Assembly (NCBI RefSeq): GCF_946151045.1 | Contig: NZ_OX267714.1 | Location: 2,146,001 to 2,210,000 of the forward strand | Origin: Mammaliicoccus sp. Marseille-Q6498 | GTDB lineage: Bacteria > Bacillota > Bacilli > Staphylococcales > Staphylococcaceae | Reading direction: 5' to 3' | Length of the DNA stretch: 64,000 bases | Shown: piece by piece, positions 46,521 through 57,825 of the stretch | Layout of the letters: every line of letters starts with the position of its first letter | Position numbering within the stretch: position 1 is the stretch's first letter | The notes under the pieces: model-generated | What the model was told of the DNA's origin: nothing | Database searches by the model: none | The model's input: only the letters and a program-made list of their open reading frames with translations | Position numbers and translations under genes: made by a program

Positions 46521-47855
46521 ATGAAACGATACTTTAAATTTGATGAATTAGGTACAAACTATAAAAGGGAAATACTTGGTGGTTTAACAACATTTTTATC
46601 AATGGCATACATATTAGCAGTTAATCCATCAATGCTTAGTTTAGCAAGTGTAAAGAACATACCTGATTCAATGAGAATGGATCAAGGCTCAGTATTTGTT
46701 GCAACTGCGTTAGCTGCATTAGTAGGGTGTTTGTTTATGGGGATTATTGCGAAGTATCCTATAGCGCTCGCTCCCGGTATGGGCTTGAATGCATTTTTTG
46801 CGTTTACTGTTGTATTAACAATGGGAATACCTTGGCAAACTGGTTTAACAGGCGTTCTGTTCTCTGGTGTGATATTTGCTTTACTGACAATGAGTGGTTT
46901 GAGGGAAGTCATAATCAATGCGATACCGTTTGAACTAAAAATGGCGGTCTCCTCGGGTATTGGTTTGTTTATTACATTTGTAGGTTTACAAGGAGCAGGT
47001 ATTGTAAAAAAAGAAGATTCAACTTTAGTTACGTTAGGTACTATGCACAATCCTGAAGTTATATTAGCAGTATTCGGAATTATTATCACAGTTATTTTAA
47101 TGGCAAAAAAATTACCTGGTGCTATATTTATAGGTATGGTGTTAACTGCAATTGTCGGATTGATAACAGGTCAAATCGCTATGCCTGAAAGCGTAGTTGG
47201 TAAAGTACCAAGTGTATCACCAACATTCGGAGCTGCATTTGATGCTTTTGGTGATTTATCTACTATATTTAATGTGAAGTTCTTAATCGTTGTTTTAACT
47301 TTCTTATTTATTGATTTCTTTGATACTGCTGGAACATTAGTTGCAGTAGCAAATCAAGCAGGATTAATGAAAGATAATAAATTACCTAGAGCAGGTAAAG
47401 CATTATTTTCTGATTCATTAGCAACTATTGTAGGTGCTATATTCGGTACATCTACTACAACTAGTTACATAGAATCAAGTGCAGGTGTTGCAGTAGGCGC
47501 AAAAACGGGATTTGCGAGTGTTGTAACAGGTATTTGTTTCTTAGCAGCTTTATTATTCTCTCCATTAATGGCAGTTGTAACAAGTGCGGTAACAGCTCCA
47601 GCTTTAGTAATCGTTGGTGTATTAATGGTTAGTAATTTAGGAAAAATAGATTGGCAGAAATTCGAAATTGCTGTTCCAGCATTTTTAACGATGATCATGA
47701 TGCCATTAACTTATTCTATTGCAACTGGTATTGCGTGTGGATTCATATTCTATCCAATTACAATGCTTGTAGCGAAAAGGCATAAAGAAGTTCATCCAAT
47801 TATGTACGGTTTATTTGTAATATTTGTAGGATACTTTGTATTTGTACATGCATAA
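46521..47855 (+). CDS. pbuG: NCS2-family purine permease (guanine/hypoxanthine type)
   Basis: A 444-residue protein with 12-14 helices of the AzgA-like branch: TTFLSMAYILAVNPSML at the N-terminus, PGMGLNAFFAF and FFDTAGTLVAVANQAG in the middle, and GTSTTTSYIESSAGVAVGAKTG. It imports guanine and hypoxanthine with protons. The PurR boxes upstream agree. The closely related PbuO cannot be excluded. Confidence 0.85.
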   Translation: MKRYFKFDELGTNYKREILGGLTTFLSMAYILAVNPSMLSLASVKNIPDSMRMDQGSVFVATALAALVGCLFMGIIAKYPIALAPGMGLNAFFAFTVVLTMGIPWQTGLTGVLFSGVIFALLTMSGLREVIINAIPFELKMAVSSGIGLFITFVGLQGAGIVKKEDSTLVTLGTMHNPEVILAVFGIIITVILMAKKLPGAIFIGMVLTAIVGLITGQIAMPESVVGKVPSVSPTFGAAFDAFGDLSTIFNVKFLIVVLTFLFIDFFDTAGTLVAVANQAGLMKDNKLPRAGKALFSDSLATIVGAIFGTSTTTSYIESSAGVAVGAKTGFASVVTGICFLAALLFSPLMAVVTSAVTAPALVIVGVLMVSNLGKIDWQKFEIAVPAFLTMIMMPLTYSIATGIACGFIFYPITMLVAKRHKEVHPIMYGLFVIFVGYFVFVHA

Positions 47856-47857
47856 AA

Positions 47858-47893
47858 AAAACAGCCACGTGGCATCACGTGGCTGTTTTAATT
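47858..47893. terminator. Bidirectional terminator after pbuG
   Basis: ACAGCCACGTG / CACGTGGCTGT, loop GCAT, with A-run and T-run on either side. It lies between pbuG and the convergent membrane protein gene. Confidence 0.92.
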
Positions 47894-47899
47894 TTGTAA

Positions 47900-48268
47900 T
47901 TAACTTTTATATGTTGTCTTATAATTTTTAGATGGAATATACACAGGAGCAATAATAATAGTAAATAAGAAAATAATCATTAATACGAGCATTATTATAT
48001 GAAGCAACCAACCAATAATAGGAATGACTGCAATAAAGCTAGCGATTAATCCGATTAATGGAATGACAAAAATAGCTTTTACAGAATTTTGGTTATCAAC
48101 TAATAATATAAGAGTTGTTATAAAGTATAATGTGCCGTTTAAGACAAGTGCGTTATATCCAGTCGAAAGAATAATACTTCCACCTAAGAAAGGAATTGCT
48201 AATAAGAGTTCAGAAATTACTAATATAATAGAAAGAACAAGTAACACTGACTTAATTCCTCTTTTCAT
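47900..48268 (-). CDS. Membrane protein of unknown function
   Basis: A 122-residue protein with four predicted helices and a basic N-terminus (MKRGIKS). AGGTGG precedes the ATG. No family recognised; divergent from the S10 operon. Confidence 0.6.
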   Translation of the reverse strand: MKRGIKSVLLVLSIILVISELLLAIPFLGGSIILSTGYNALVLNGTLYFITTLILLVDNQNSVKAIFVIPLIGLIASFIAVIPIIGWLLHIIMLVLMIIFLFTIIIAPVYIPSKNYKTTYKS

Positions 48269-48343
48269 GATTTCACCACCTGTTGAAAATACTCCATATA
48301 TTATAACATTTAGATTACAATTTATCTATATTTTAAAAACCTA

Positions 48344-48372
48344 TTGAAATGATGAGCATATTTCGTTATAAT
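48344..48372 (+). promoter_or_regulatory. Promoter of the S10-spc-alpha operon
   Basis: TTGAAA, 17 bp, TATAAT (48367-48372): a near-consensus sigma-A promoter, as expected for ribosomal protein genes. Transcription would start near 48379. Confidence 0.8.
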
Positions 48373-48378
48373 ACTTGG

Positions 48379-48584
48379 GTATGTGCTAGATAAAACTTAG
48401 AGAAATATACGAATATCTATTGCTTAATAGAGAGAAGTCGTGTATCATATCTAATGTTGGACTTTAAGAAGCGATGAAGCGAGAGGTTACTGACACACCC
48501 GGCCGCTTTGCCATGGCGGTGTGTATAGAGAGTTTTCGTGGAGAAGTCTATCACTATAAAGTAGACGAACAAGGAGGGAAAATT
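48379..48584 (+). promoter_or_regulatory. Structured leader of the S10 operon mRNA
   Basis: About 200 untranslated bases. The GC-rich core ACACACC (48493) / GGTGTGT (48518) forms a stem with an inner pairing around GCCATGGC, and GTCTA/TAGAC (48546-48566) forms a second hairpin just before the ribosome site AAGGAGGG. The core is much richer in GC than its surroundings and is presumably the target of autogenous control (L4 in other bacteria); the ligand here is inferred. Confidence 0.65.
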
Positions 48585-48893
48585 ATGGCAAAACAAAAAA
48601 TTCGTATCCGTTTAAAAGCGTATGATCATCGTATGATCGATCAATCAGCAGAAAAAATTGTTGAAACAGCTAAACGTTCAGGAGCTCAAGTGTCTGGTCC
48701 GATTCCGTTACCAACTGAAAAAGCAGTTTATACAGTAATCCGTGCCGTTCATAAATACAAAGATTCACGTGAGCAATTCGAACAACGTACGCATAAACGT
48801 TTAATCGACATTCTTAACCCTACACCTAAAACAGTTGATGCTCTTATGGGCTTAAACTTACCATCTGGTGTAGACATCGAAATCAAATTATAA
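48585..48893 (+). CDS. rpsJ: 30S ribosomal protein S10
   Basis: The 102-residue product has the standard S10 length and sequence ([25 protein letters not shown]). It is part of the 30S head and, as NusE, of transcription antitermination complexes. The ATG at 48585 follows AAGGAGGG; the open frame continues upstream into the leader RNA but without a start signal. First gene of the operon. Confidence 0.98.
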   Translation: MAKQKIRIRLKAYDHRMIDQSAEKIVETAKRSGAQVSGPIPLPTEKAVYTVIRAVHKYKDSREQFEQRTHKRLIDILNPTPKTVDALMGLNLPSGVDIEIKL

Positions 48894-48924
48894 TTCATTC
48901 AAATAACAGGAGGTGCGACTTTCG

Positions 48925-49587
48925 ATGACCAAAGGAATCTTAGGAAGAAAAATTGGAATGACTCAAGTATTCGCAGAAAACGGTGAATTAATACCAGTTA
49001 CTGTAGTAGAAGCTAGTCAAAACGTAGTATTACAAAAGAAAACTGAAGAAGTAGACGGCTACAACGCTGTTCAAATCGGTTTTGAAGACAAACAAGCATA
49101 TAAAAAAGATCGTAAATCTAATAAATATGCTACAAAAGCTGCTGAAGGCCATGCTAAAAAAGCTGGATCAGCACCTAAGCGCTTCACTCGTGAATTCAGA
49201 AACATTGATGTTTCAGCATTCGAGGTAGGTCAAGAAGTCACTGTAGATACTTTCAAAGCAGGAGACATTATTGATGCAACAGGCGTTTCTAAAGGTAAAG
49301 GTTTCCAAGGCTCAATTAAACGCCATGGTTTCTCTCGTGGACCAATGAGTCACGGTTCTCGTTACCATAGAGGTTCTGGTTCAATGGGTATGGCTTCAGA
49401 TGCTTCTAAAGTATTTAAAGGTAAAGAATTACCAGGCCGCATGGGTGGAAATACTGTAACTATGCAAAACTTAGAAGTTGTTAAAGTAGATACTGAAAAC
49501 AACGTAGTTTTAGTTAAAGGTAATGTTCCAGGCCCTAAAAAAGGTTTAGTAAAACTTACAACTTCAATTAAAAAAGGTAATAAATAA
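48925..49587 (+). CDS. rplC: 50S ribosomal protein L3
   Basis: A 220-residue L3, which starts 50S assembly and reaches the peptidyl transferase centre with its central loop ([20 protein letters not shown]). The start [16 protein letters not shown] at 48925 follows AGGAGGTG. Confidence 0.98.
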   Translation: MTKGILGRKIGMTQVFAENGELIPVTVVEASQNVVLQKKTEEVDGYNAVQIGFEDKQAYKKDRKSNKYATKAAEGHAKKAGSAPKRFTREFRNIDVSAFEVGQEVTVDTFKAGDIIDATGVSKGKGFQGSIKRHGFSRGPMSHGSRYHRGSGSMGMASDASKVFKGKELPGRMGGNTVTMQNLEVVKVDTENNVVLVKGNVPGPKKGLVKLTTSIKKGNK

Positions 49588-49616
49588 TTATTTATGTGAA
49601 AGGAGGAAACAACATT

Positions 49617-50240
49617 ATGGCTAATTTTGATGTATTAAAAGTAGATGGTTCAAAATCAAGCTCTATCGAATTAAATGATAGCGTATTTGGCATCGAACCA
49701 AACCAACACGTATTATTCGAAGCAATCAACTTACAACGTGCTTCATTACGCCAAGGTACTCACGCTGTTAAGAACCGTTCAGCAGTTCGTGGTGGTGGAC
49801 GTAAACCTTGGAAACAAAAAGGTACAGGTCGTGCTCGTCAAGGTACAATCCGTGCGCCACAATGGCGTGGTGGTGGTATCGTGTTCGGACCAACTCCAAG
49901 AAGTTATTCTTACAAAATGCCTAAAAAAATGCGTCGTTTAGCATTACGTTCAGCATTATCAGCTAAAGTAAGTGATAACGAATTATCAGTATTAGAAGCA
50001 TTCAATTTTGATGCTCCTAAAACTAAAGAATTTAAAAATGTAATGAGCAATTTAGAACTTCCTAAAAAAGTATTATTCATCGTTGATACAGTTGAAAGCA
50101 ACGTTGAATTATCAGCTCGTAACATTCCAGGTGTTAAAGTTATTGACGCACAAAGTTTAAACGTTTTAGATATCGTTAACAGTAACAAAGTCGTAATAAC
50201 AAAAGCAGCAGTGGAAAAAGTAGAGGAGGTGCTCGGATAA
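49617..50240 (+). CDS. rplD: 50S ribosomal protein L4
   Basis: A 207-residue L4 with the basic tunnel loop ([20 protein letters not shown]). In E. coli it also represses the S10 operon by binding the leader. The ATG at 49617 follows AAAGGAGG. The stop overlaps the rplW start by one base (TAATG). Confidence 0.98.
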   Translation: MANFDVLKVDGSKSSSIELNDSVFGIEPNQHVLFEAINLQRASLRQGTHAVKNRSAVRGGGRKPWKQKGTGRARQGTIRAPQWRGGGIVFGPTPRSYSYKMPKKMRRLALRSALSAKVSDNELSVLEAFNFDAPKTKEFKNVMSNLELPKKVLFIVDTVESNVELSARNIPGVKVIDAQSLNVLDIVNSNKVVITKAAVEKVEEVLG

Positions 50241-50518
50241 TGGAAGCAAGAGATGTTATTAAGCGCCCCGTAATCACAGAGAAATCTTCAGCAGATATGG
50301 CTTTGGATAAATACACATTTGATGTAGATACACGTGCGAACAAAACACAAGTTAAAATCGCAATCGAAGAAATTTTCGATGTAAAAGTAGACACAGTAAA
50401 CATCATGAACGTTAAAGCGAAAGCTAAACGTGTTGGTCGTTACAATGGATTTACTAACAAACGTCGTAAAGCAATCGTAACTCTAAAAGAAGGTTCATCA
50501 ATCGACCTTTTCAACTAA
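50240..50518 (+). CDS. rplW: 50S ribosomal protein L23
   Basis: A 92-residue L23, at the tunnel exit where SRP and trigger factor dock. [11 protein letters not shown] near the N-terminus is typical. Coupled to rplD by a one-base overlap, with GAGGAGGTG in the rplD end. Confidence 0.98.
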   Translation: MEARDVIKRPVITEKSSADMALDKYTFDVDTRANKTQVKIAIEEIFDVKVDTVNIMNVKAKAKRVGRYNGFTNKRRKAIVTLKEGSSIDLFN

Positions 50519-50550
50519 AAAACAATTACCACTAAGGAGGTAAAACGACA

Positions 50551-51384
50551 ATGGCTCTTAAAAAGTATAAGCCAATTACAAATGGTCGTCGTAATATGAC
50601 ATCTTCAGATTTCGCTGAGATTACTTCAACGACTCCTGAAAAGTCACTATTACAACCGCTTCCGAGAAAAGCGGGACGTAATAACCAAGGTAAATTGACA
50701 GTTCGTCACAGAGGTGGCGGTCATAAACGTCAATACCGTGTAATTGATTTCAAACGTAACAAAGATGGAATTCCAGCTAAAGTATCAACAGTAGAATATG
50801 ATCCAAACCGTTCAGCTAACATTGCATTAGTTGTATACGCAGATGGTGAAAAGAAATATATTCTTGCTCCTAAAGGTTTAAAAGTAGGACAACAAATTTT
50901 CAACGGTCCAGAAGCAGATATCAAAGTTGGTAACGCATTACCATTAACTGATATCCCAGTTGGTACTACAATTCACAATATCGAATTAAAACCAGGTAAA
51001 GGTGGACAATTAGTCCGTTCTGCTGGTACAAGTGCTCAAGTACTTGGTAAAGAAGGTAAATACGTACTAGTTCGTCTTAAATCAGGTGAAGTTCGTATGA
51101 TCTTATCTACTTGTCGTGCAACAATCGGTCAAGTTGGTAATGAACAACACGAATTAATCACAATTGGTAAAGCCGGTCGTTCTAGATGGATGGGTAAACG
51201 TCCTACAGTTCGTGGTTCTGTAATGAACCCTAACGATCACCCACACGGTGGTGGTGAAGGTCGTACACCAATCGGTCTTAAATCACCAATGTCTCCATGG
51301 GGCAAACCAACACTTGGTAAGAAAACTCGTAAACAAAACCAACGTTCATCTAAATTTATTGTTCGTGGTCGTAAGAAAAAATAA
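50551..51384 (+). CDS. rplB: 50S ribosomal protein L2
   Basis: A 277-residue L2, needed for subunit joining and peptidyl transfer. It holds [15 protein letters not shown] and, near the end, the [13 protein letters not shown] loop with the functionally key His. AAGGAGG precedes the ATG. Confidence 0.98.
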   Translation: MALKKYKPITNGRRNMTSSDFAEITSTTPEKSLLQPLPRKAGRNNQGKLTVRHRGGGHKRQYRVIDFKRNKDGIPAKVSTVEYDPNRSANIALVVYADGEKKYILAPKGLKVGQQIFNGPEADIKVGNALPLTDIPVGTTIHNIELKPGKGGQLVRSAGTSAQVLGKEGKYVLVRLKSGEVRMILSTCRATIGQVGNEQHELITIGKAGRSRWMGKRPTVRGSVMNPNDHPHGGGEGRTPIGLKSPMSPWGKPTLGKKTRKQNQRSSKFIVRGRKKK

Positions 51385-51388
51385 TAAT

Positions 51389-51432
51389 ACCTTATTTACG
51401 TGTGCGGCTTAGATGCCGCGCGCAATAAATAA
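51389..51432 (+). other. Intercistronic hairpin between rplB and rpsS
   Basis: CTTATTTA...GCGGC (loop TTAGAT) GCCGC...TAAATAAG: outer and inner arms pair across 44 bases, ending just before the rpsS ribosome site GGGAGG. It has no T-run after it, so it looks more like an mRNA-processing or stability element than a terminator. Confidence 0.6.
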
Positions 51433-51448
51433 GAAGGGAGGCGCCATA

Positions 51449-51727
51449 ATGGCTCGTAGTCTTAAAAAAGGACCTTTCGTTGATGATCATTTAATGAAAA
51501 AAGTTGAAGCTCAAAACGAAAGTGAAAAAAAATCAGTTATTAAAACATGGTCTCGTCGTTCAACAGTATTTCCTAACTTCATAGGTCATACAATAGCAGT
51601 TTATGACGGTCGTAAACATGTTCCAGTTTTCATTACTGAAGATATGGTTGGACATAAATTAGGAGAGTTTGCACCTACACGTACTTATAAAGGTCATGCT
51701 GCAGACGACAAAAAGACTAAACGCTAA
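51449..51727 (+). CDS. rpsS: 30S ribosomal protein S19
   Basis: A 92-residue S19 of the 30S head ([15 protein letters not shown] start, [16 protein letters not shown]). The start at 51449 follows AAGGGAGG; the upstream extension lies in the intercistronic hairpin. Confidence 0.98.
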   Translation: MARSLKKGPFVDDHLMKKVEAQNESEKKSVIKTWSRRSTVFPNFIGHTIAVYDGRKHVPVFITEDMVGHKLGEFAPTRTYKGHAADDKKTKR

Positions 51728-51753
51728 TTTCTTAAAAAGAGGAGGAAGTCACA

Positions 51754-52101
51754 ATGGAAGCAAAAGCGGTTGCTAGAACAATAAGAATCGCACCTCGTAA
51801 AGTGAGATTAGTTTTAGATCTTATTAGAGGTAAAGAAGTGGCAGAAGCAATTGCCATTTTGAAATTAACTAACAAATCAACATCACCAGTAGTTGAAAAA
51901 TTACTAAACTCAGCGTTAGCAAATGCTGAACATAATTATGATTTAAATCCTGACACTTTAGTTGTAAAAGAAGCTTACGCTAATGAAGGACCTACATTAA
52001 AACGTTTCCGTCCACGTGCACAAGGTCGTGCAAGTGCGATTAACAAACGTACTAGTCATATTACAATCGTAGTTGGCGAAAAAGAAGTTAAAGAAGCATA
52101 A
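51754..52101 (+). CDS. rplV: 50S ribosomal protein L22
   Basis: A 115-residue L22 with [20 protein letters not shown] and the extended tunnel hairpin ([19 protein letters not shown]), a site where macrolide resistance changes arise in other bacteria; nothing unusual is seen there. Confidence 0.98.
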   Translation: MEAKAVARTIRIAPRKVRLVLDLIRGKEVAEAIAILKLTNKSTSPVVEKLLNSALANAEHNYDLNPDTLVVKEAYANEGPTLKRFRPRAQGRASAINKRTSHITIVVGEKEVKEA

Positions 52102-52129
52102 TTAACTAAATCATTAAGGAGGGAATATA

Positions 52130-52783
52130 GTGGGTCAAAAAATTAATCCAATCGGACTTCGTGTCGGTGTAATTCGTGACTGGGAAGCAAAATGGTATGC
52201 AGGTAAAGACTTCGCAACACTTTTACACGAAGACTTAAAAGTTCGTAAATATATCGCAGAAGCATTAAAAGAAGCTTCAGTTTCAAGTGTTGAAATTGAA
52301 CGTGCAGCAAACCGTATCAATATCGCAATCCACACTGGTAAGCCAGGTATGGTTATTGGTAAAGGCGGTTCAGAAATTGAAAAATTACGTAACAAATTAA
52401 ATGCATTGACTAACAAAAAAGTACACATTAATGTAATTGAAATCAAAAAAGTAGATTTAGATGCTACATTGGTTGCAAATAACATTGCTCGTCAATTAGA
52501 AAACCGTGTATCATTCCGTCGTGCTCAAAAACAAGCTATCCAACGTGCAATGAAATTGGGAGCTAAAGGTATCAAAACACAAGTATCTGGTCGTTTAGGT
52601 GGCGCAGATATCGCTCGTGCAGAACAATATTCAGAAGGAACTGTTCCACTTCATACACTACGTGCTGACATCGATTATGCACATGAAGAAGCCGACACTA
52701 CTTACGGTAAATTAGGTGTAAAAGTATGGATCTACCGTGGAGAAGTTCTTCCTACAAAGAAGTCTAGTGAAGGAGGAAAATAA
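52130..52783 (+). CDS. rpsC: 30S ribosomal protein S3
   Basis: A 217-residue S3 with KH domain ([17 protein letters not shown]) at the mRNA entry site. It starts with GTG at 52130, after GGAGGG. Confidence 0.98.
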   Translation: MGQKINPIGLRVGVIRDWEAKWYAGKDFATLLHEDLKVRKYIAEALKEASVSSVEIERAANRINIAIHTGKPGMVIGKGGSEIEKLRNKLNALTNKKVHINVIEIKKVDLDATLVANNIARQLENRVSFRRAQKQAIQRAMKLGAKGIKTQVSGRLGGADIARAEQYSEGTVPLHTLRADIDYAHEEADTTYGKLGVKVWIYRGEVLPTKKSSEGGK

Positions 52784-52785
52784 TA

Positions 52786-53220
52786 ATGTTATTACCAAAG
52801 CGTGTTAAATTCCGTCGCCAACATCGTCCTAAAACAACTGGTCGTTCAAAAGGCGGAAATGAAGTAACATTTGGTGAGTATGGTTTACAAGCGCAAACAG
52901 CAGCTTGGATTACTTCTCGTCAAATCGAATCAGCTCGTATCGCAATGACACGTTATATGAAACGTGGCGGAAAAGTATGGATCAAAATATTCCCACATAC
53001 ACCATATACTAAAAAACCTTTAGAAGTACGTATGGGTTCAGGTAAAGGTGCAGTTGAAGGTTGGGTAGCAGTAGTTAAACCAGGACGTATCTTGTTCGAA
53101 GTAGCAGGTGTTCAAGAAGAAGTAGCACGTGAAGCATTACGTCTTGCTGCACACAAACTTCCAGTTAAATCTAAGTTTGTAAAACGTGAAGAATTGGGTG
53201 GTGACACAAATGAAAGCTAA
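52786..53220 (+). CDS. rplP: 50S ribosomal protein L16
   Basis: A 144-residue L16 near the A-site tRNA ([32 protein letters not shown]). It starts 2 bp after rpsC; its last 11 bases overlap rpmC. Confidence 0.98.
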   Translation: MLLPKRVKFRRQHRPKTTGRSKGGNEVTFGEYGLQAQTAAWITSRQIESARIAMTRYMKRGGKVWIKIFPHTPYTKKPLEVRMGSGKGAVEGWVAVVKPGRILFEVAGVQEEVAREALRLAAHKLPVKSKFVKREELGGDTNES

Positions 53221-53425
53221 GGATATCAGAAATTTAACCACTACTGAAATTGAAACAGAGATAAAAGAAGCTAAAGAACAATTATTCAACTTACGCTTTC
53301 AGTTAGCAACTGGTCAACTTGAAGAGACTGCTAACATTCGAAAAGTTAAAAAAACGATTGCACGTTTGAAAACAATCATTCGTGAAAGAGAAATCGAAGA
53401 AGAGAAAGCAGCAGATAATAAATAA
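53210..53425 (+). CDS. rpmC: 50S ribosomal protein L29
   Basis: A 71-residue, two-helix L29 at the tunnel exit ([29 protein letters not shown]). The ATG at 53210 lies in the end of rplP behind GGGTGGTG. Confidence 0.97.
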   Translation: MKAKDIRNLTTTEIETEIKEAKEQLFNLRFQLATGQLEETANIRKVKKTIARLKTIIREREIEEEKAADNK

Positions 53426-53448
53426 TCAAGTAGAGGAGGTTCATTACT

Positions 53449-53712
53449 GTGAGCGAAAGAAATGACCGCAAAGTTTACGTTGGTAAAGTAGTTTCAGACA
53501 AAATGGATAAAACTATTACAGTAGTTGTAGAAACTTACAAAACTCATAAATTATATGGTAAACGCGTAAAATATTCAAAAAAATATAAAACGCATGATGA
53601 AAACAATTCAGCAAAAATGGGCGATATCGTTAAGATTGCAGAAACACGTCCTTTATCATCAACTAAGCGTTTCCGTCTAGTTGAAATCGTTGAAGAATCA
53701 GTAATTATTTAA
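53449..53712 (+). CDS. rpsQ: 30S ribosomal protein S17
   Basis: An 87-residue OB-fold protein that binds 16S rRNA ([28 protein letters not shown]). GTG start behind GAGGAGG. Confidence 0.98.
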   Translation: MSERNDRKVYVGKVVSDKMDKTITVVVETYKTHKLYGKRVKYSKKYKTHDENNSAKMGDIVKIAETRPLSSTKRFRLVEIVEESVII

Positions 53713-53715
53713 TAG

Positions 53716-54114
<399 letters not shown>

Positions 54115-54157
54115 TCAATAATGATAAAAATCAAAATTCCTAAGGAGGTGCCTACAC

Positions 54158-54478
54158 ATGCACGTACGTAAAGGTGACAACGTAATCGTTATCTCAGGTA
54201 AAGATAAAGGTAAAACTGGTAAAGTTTTAGAAGCATTACCTAAGAAAGATCGCGTAGTTGTAGAAGGTGTTAACATTATCAAAAAACATCAGAAACCAAC
54301 TCAGATCAATCCAGAAGGTGGTATCTTAGAAACAGAAGGTACTATCCACGTATCAAACGTTCAATTACTTGATCCTAAGACAAATAAACCAACTCGCGTT
54401 GGCTATAAAGTAGTAGATGGTAAAAAAGTTCGTATCGCTAAAAAATCTGGCGAAGAAATCAAATCATCAAATGATTAA
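54158..54478 (+). CDS. rplX: 50S ribosomal protein L24
   Basis: A 106-residue KOW-domain assembly protein ([14 protein letters not shown]). AAGGAGGTG precedes the ATG. Confidence 0.98.
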   Translation: MHVRKGDNVIVISGKDKGKTGKVLEALPKKDRVVVEGVNIIKKHQKPTQINPEGGILETEGTIHVSNVQLLDPKTNKPTRVGYKVVDGKKVRIAKKSGEEIKSSND

Positions 54479-54503
54479 TTATTAAGTGAAAGGAGGATCC
54501 ACT

Positions 54504-55043
54504 TTGACACGTTTAAAAGAAAAGTTTAATAATGAAATTTCATCTGAGTTAGTTAAGAAATTTAACTATAATTCAGTTATGGAAGTACCAAAAATCGAAA
54601 AAATAGTTGTAAACATGGGTATCGGTGATGCTGTTCAAAACTCTAAAGTCTTAGACTCAGCAGTTGAAGAATTACAAGCAATCACTGGTCAAAAACCATT
54701 AGTAACAAAAGCTAAAAAATCAATTGCGACTTTCCGTCTTCGTGAAGGTATGCCAATCGGTGCAAAAGTTACATTACGTGGAGAAAGAATGTATGAATTC
54801 TTTGATAAACTAATTTCAGTTTCATTACCACGTGTACGTGACTTCCGTGGTATCTCTAAGAAAGCATTCGACGGTCGTGGAAATTATACTTTAGGTATTA
54901 AAGAACAATTAATTTTCCCTGAAATCGACTATGATAAAGTAAGTAAAGTACGAGGAATGGATATCGTTATCGTTACAACTGCTAACACTGACGAGGAAGC
55001 TCGTGAATTGTTAACACAATTCGGTATGCCATTTCAAAAGTAA
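54504..55043 (+). CDS. rplE: 50S ribosomal protein L5
   Basis: A 179-residue 5S rRNA-binding protein of the central protuberance. The start is the TTG at 54504, after AAAGGAGG; upstream in-frame codons cover the ribosome site. [19 protein letters not shown] is typical. Confidence 0.97.
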   Translation: MTRLKEKFNNEISSELVKKFNYNSVMEVPKIEKIVVNMGIGDAVQNSKVLDSAVEELQAITGQKPLVTKAKKSIATFRLREGMPIGAKVTLRGERMYEFFDKLISVSLPRVRDFRGISKKAFDGRGNYTLGIKEQLIFPEIDYDKVSKVRGMDIVIVTTANTDEEARELLTQFGMPFQK

Positions 55044-55070
55044 TCTCTAATTATAAAGGAGGCTAATTAA

Positions 55071-55256
55071 GTGGCTAAAAAATCAATGATCGCTAAACAA
55101 CAACGCCAACAAAAATTCGGAGTTCGTGAATACACTCGTTGTGAACGTTGTGGACGTCCACATTCAGTATATCGTAAATTCAAACTTTGCCGTATTTGTT
55201 TCCGTGAACTAGCATACAAAGGCCAAATCCCTGGCGTACGTAAAGCTAGCTGGTAA
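55071..55256 (+). CDS. rpsZ: 30S ribosomal protein S14 type Z
   Basis: A 61-residue, zinc-binding S14: CERC and CRIC pairs form the Zn ribbon. GTG start behind AAAGGAGG. The other, zinc-free type (about 89 residues) is not in this window. Confidence 0.97.
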   Translation: MAKKSMIAKQQRQQKFGVREYTRCERCGRPHSVYRKFKLCRICFRELAYKGQIPGVRKASW

Positions 55257-55284
55257 ACTCAAAAGATGAAAGGAGGAAACACAA

Positions 55285-55683
55285 ATGACAATGTCAGATC
55301 CAATTGCAGATATGTTAACTCGCGTGCGTAACGCTAACATGGTACGTCACGAAAAATTAGAGTTACCTGCATCAAACATTAAAAAAGAAATCGCTGAAAT
55401 CCTTAAAAAAGAAGGATTTGTAAAAAGCGTTGAATATATCGAAGATGATAAGCAAGGTGTTATCCGTATGTTCTTAAAATATGGACAAAACAACGAGCGC
55501 GTTATCACAGGATTAAAACGTATTTCTAAACCAGGTTTACGTGTATATGCTAAAGCTGATGAGATTCCAAAAGTTCTTAACGGTTTAGGTATTGCACTTG
55601 TTTCTACATCTGAAGGTGTTATCACTGATAAAGATGCTAGACAACGTGGAATCGGTGGAGAAGTATTAGCTTATATCTGGTAA
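55285..55683 (+). CDS. rpsH: 30S ribosomal protein S8
   Basis: A 132-residue S8 ([15 protein letters not shown]; the C-terminal [20 protein letters not shown]), a primary 16S binder; in E. coli it represses the spc operon. Confidence 0.98.
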   Translation: MTMSDPIADMLTRVRNANMVRHEKLELPASNIKKEIAEILKKEGFVKSVEYIEDDKQGVIRMFLKYGQNNERVITGLKRISKPGLRVYAKADEIPKVLNGLGIALVSTSEGVITDKDARQRGIGGEVLAYIW

Positions 55684-55712
55684 TTATAAAATTATAAGGA
55701 GGTGCCCACATA

Positions 55713-56249
55713 ATGAGCCGTGTCGGAAAGAAAATTATTGAGATTCCTTCAGACGTAACTGTTACTGTTAAAGGTAATACTGTTATTGTAAAAGGAACTA
55801 AAGGTGAATTAACTAGTACTTTTAATGAAGAAATGACATATAAACAAGAGGACAACACTTTAGAAGTTGTACGTCCTTCAGACTCAAAAGAACACAAAAC
55901 GATTCATGGTACAACTCGTGCTTTAATCGCTAACATGATCGAAGGTGTATCTAAAGGTTTCGAGAAAAATCTAGAACTTATTGGTGTAGGTTATCGTGCG
56001 CAAATGCAAGGTAAAAATATCATCTTAAATGTTGGTTATTCTCACCCTGTAGAAATCGTTGCTGAAGATGGAATTACATTATCAGTAGAGAAAAACACTA
56101 AAGTAAAAGTAGAAGGTATTTCTAAAGAACGCGTTGGAGCAATTGCTTCATATATCCGTTCAATCCGTCCACCAGAACCTTATAAAGGTAAAGGTATTCG
56201 TTACGAAGGCGAATATGTTCGTCGTAAAGAAGGTAAAACTGGTAAGTAA
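55713..56249 (+). CDS. rplF: 50S ribosomal protein L6
   Basis: A 178-residue L6 near the GTPase centre, with the repeated beta-alpha domain and [14 protein letters not shown]-like end (here [17 protein letters not shown]). Confidence 0.98.
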   Translation: MSRVGKKIIEIPSDVTVTVKGNTVIVKGTKGELTSTFNEEMTYKQEDNTLEVVRPSDSKEHKTIHGTTRALIANMIEGVSKGFEKNLELIGVGYRAQMQGKNIILNVGYSHPVEIVAEDGITLSVEKNTKVKVEGISKERVGAIASYIRSIRPPEPYKGKGIRYEGEYVRRKEGKTGK

Positions 56250-56276
56250 CCATTAAGATAAGAAAGGAGCACTAAC

Positions 56277-56639
56277 ATGATCGCTAAAATCGACAAAAAT
56301 AAAGTTCGTTTGAAAAGACATGCACGCGTACGTTCTAGATTAGCTGGAACAAGTGAAAAACCACGTTTAAATGTTTATCGTTCAAACAAACATATTTATG
56401 CTCAAATTATAGATGACTTAAACGGTGTAACAATCGCTCAAGCATCAAGTTTAGATAAAGAATTTAACATAGAGCAATCAGGTAATGTAGAAGCAGCAGC
56501 TAAAGTTGGCGAAATCGTTGCAAAACGTGCGTCAGAAAAAGGCGTTGAAGCTGTAGTATTTGATCGTGGAGGGTATTTATACCACGGACGTATCAAAGCA
56601 TTAGCTGATGCAGCTCGCGAAAACGGACTTCAATTTTAA
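56277..56639 (+). CDS. rplR: 50S ribosomal protein L18
   Basis: A 120-residue 5S rRNA-binding protein ([38 protein letters not shown]). AAAGGAGC precedes the ATG. Confidence 0.98.
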   Translation: MIAKIDKNKVRLKRHARVRSRLAGTSEKPRLNVYRSNKHIYAQIIDDLNGVTIAQASSLDKEFNIEQSGNVEAAAKVGEIVAKRASEKGVEAVVFDRGGYLYHGRIKALADAARENGLQF

Positions 56640-56657
56640 TTTAAAGGAGGGACACTC

Positions 56658-57158
56658 ATGCGTCGTAAAGAACAAGAAGTTAAAGAATTTGAAGAACGCG
56701 TTGTTACGATTAACCGTGTAGCTAAAGTAGTTAAAGGTGGTCGTCGTTTCCGTTTCACAGCTTTAGTAGTTGTTGGAGATAAAAATGGTCGCGTAGGTTT
56801 CGGTACTGGTAAAGCTCAAGAGGTACCTGAAGCAATTAAAAAAGCAGTTGAAGATGCTAAGAAAGATTTAGTAACAGTTCCACGTGTTGAAGGAACTACT
56901 CCTCACCAAGTTATTGGACGTTTTGGTGCAGGTCGTGTTTTAATTAAACCAGCAGCACCTGGTACAGGTGTTATTGCAGGTGGACCAGTTCGTGCCGTAT
57001 TAGAACTTGCTGGTATCACTGATATCTTAAGTAAATCATTGGGTTCTAACACACCAATTAATATGGTTCGTGCTACAATCGAAGGACTTAAAGAACTTAA
57101 AAATGCCGAACAAGTAGCTAGTCTACGCGGTAAATCAGTAGAAGAATTATTAAATTAA
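56658..57158 (+). CDS. rpsE: 30S ribosomal protein S5
   Basis: A 166-residue S5 important for decoding fidelity. The loop [10 protein letters not shown], where spectinomycin resistance arises in other species, is intact and ordinary. Confidence 0.98.
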   Translation: MRRKEQEVKEFEERVVTINRVAKVVKGGRRFRFTALVVVGDKNGRVGFGTGKAQEVPEAIKKAVEDAKKDLVTVPRVEGTTPHQVIGRFGAGRVLIKPAAPGTGVIAGGPVRAVLELAGITDILSKSLGSNTPINMVRATIEGLKELKNAEQVASLRGKSVEELLN

Positions 57159-57174
57159 GGAGGGAACATACACT

Positions 57175-57354
57175 ATGGCTAAATTAGAAATTACCCTCAC
57201 TCGTAGCGTTATTGGTCGTCCTGAAACACAACGTAAGACAGTTCAAGCGCTAGGACTTAAAAAAACAAACTCAACTGTTGTAGTTGAAGATAATCCTGCG
57301 ATTCGTGGGCAAATCGATAAAGTAAGTCACTTAATTAAAGTTACTGAAAAATAA
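57175..57354 (+). CDS. rpmD: 50S ribosomal protein L30
   Basis: A 59-residue L30 that is easy to miss because of its size. It runs from ATG 57175, after AGGAGGG, to TAA 57352-57354. It begins [20 protein letters not shown] and ends SHLIKVTEK, standard for the family, and fills the gap between rpsE and rplO. Confidence 0.97.
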   Translation: MAKLEITLTRSVIGRPETQRKTVQALGLKKTNSTVVVEDNPAIRGQIDKVSHLIKVTEK

Positions 57355-57384
57355 ATTCATCTAAAGTAATAAGGAGGTGCCAAA

Positions 57385-57825
57385 ATGAAATTACATGAAT
57401 TGAAACCAGTTAAAGGTGCTCGTAAAGAACGTAACCGTGTCGGTCGTGGTATGGCTACAGGTAACGGTAAAACAAGTGGACGTGGTACAAAAGGTCAAAA
57501 AGCACGTTCAGGTGGTGGTGTTCGTTTAGGTTTTGAAGGTGGACAATTACCACTATTCCGTCGTTTACCAAAACGCGGGTTCTCTAACATCAACCGTAAA
57601 GAATTTGCAATTGTTAATCTTGATCAATTAAATCGTTTCGAAGATGGAACTGAAATCACACCTGCATTATTAGTTGAATCAGGTGTTGTAAAATCTGAAA
57701 AATCAGGTGTTAAAGTATTAGGAAACGGTTCATTAGAAAAGAAATTAACAATAAAAGCTCATAAATTCTCAGCTTCAGCAATTGAAGCAATCGAAGGTAA
57801 GGGCGGAACGCATGAGGTGATCTAA
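57385..57825 (+). CDS. rplO: 50S ribosomal protein L15
   Basis: A 146-residue L15 ([35 protein letters not shown]). Its stop overlaps the secY start by one base (TAATG). Confidence 0.98.
   Translation: MKLHELKPVKGARKERNRVGRGMATGNGKTSGRGTKGQKARSGGGVRLGFEGGQLPLFRRLPKRGFSNINRKEFAIVNLDQLNRFEDGTEITPALLVESGVVKSEKSGVKVLGNGSLEKKLTIKAHKFSASAIEAIEGKGGTHEVI

Noticed and set aside
46682-47089. 135-residue minus-strand frame inside pbuG
   Set aside because: Antisense shadow of a membrane protein gene, without ribosome site or own context; the same holds for other long antisense frames inside nar, RND and ribosomal genes.
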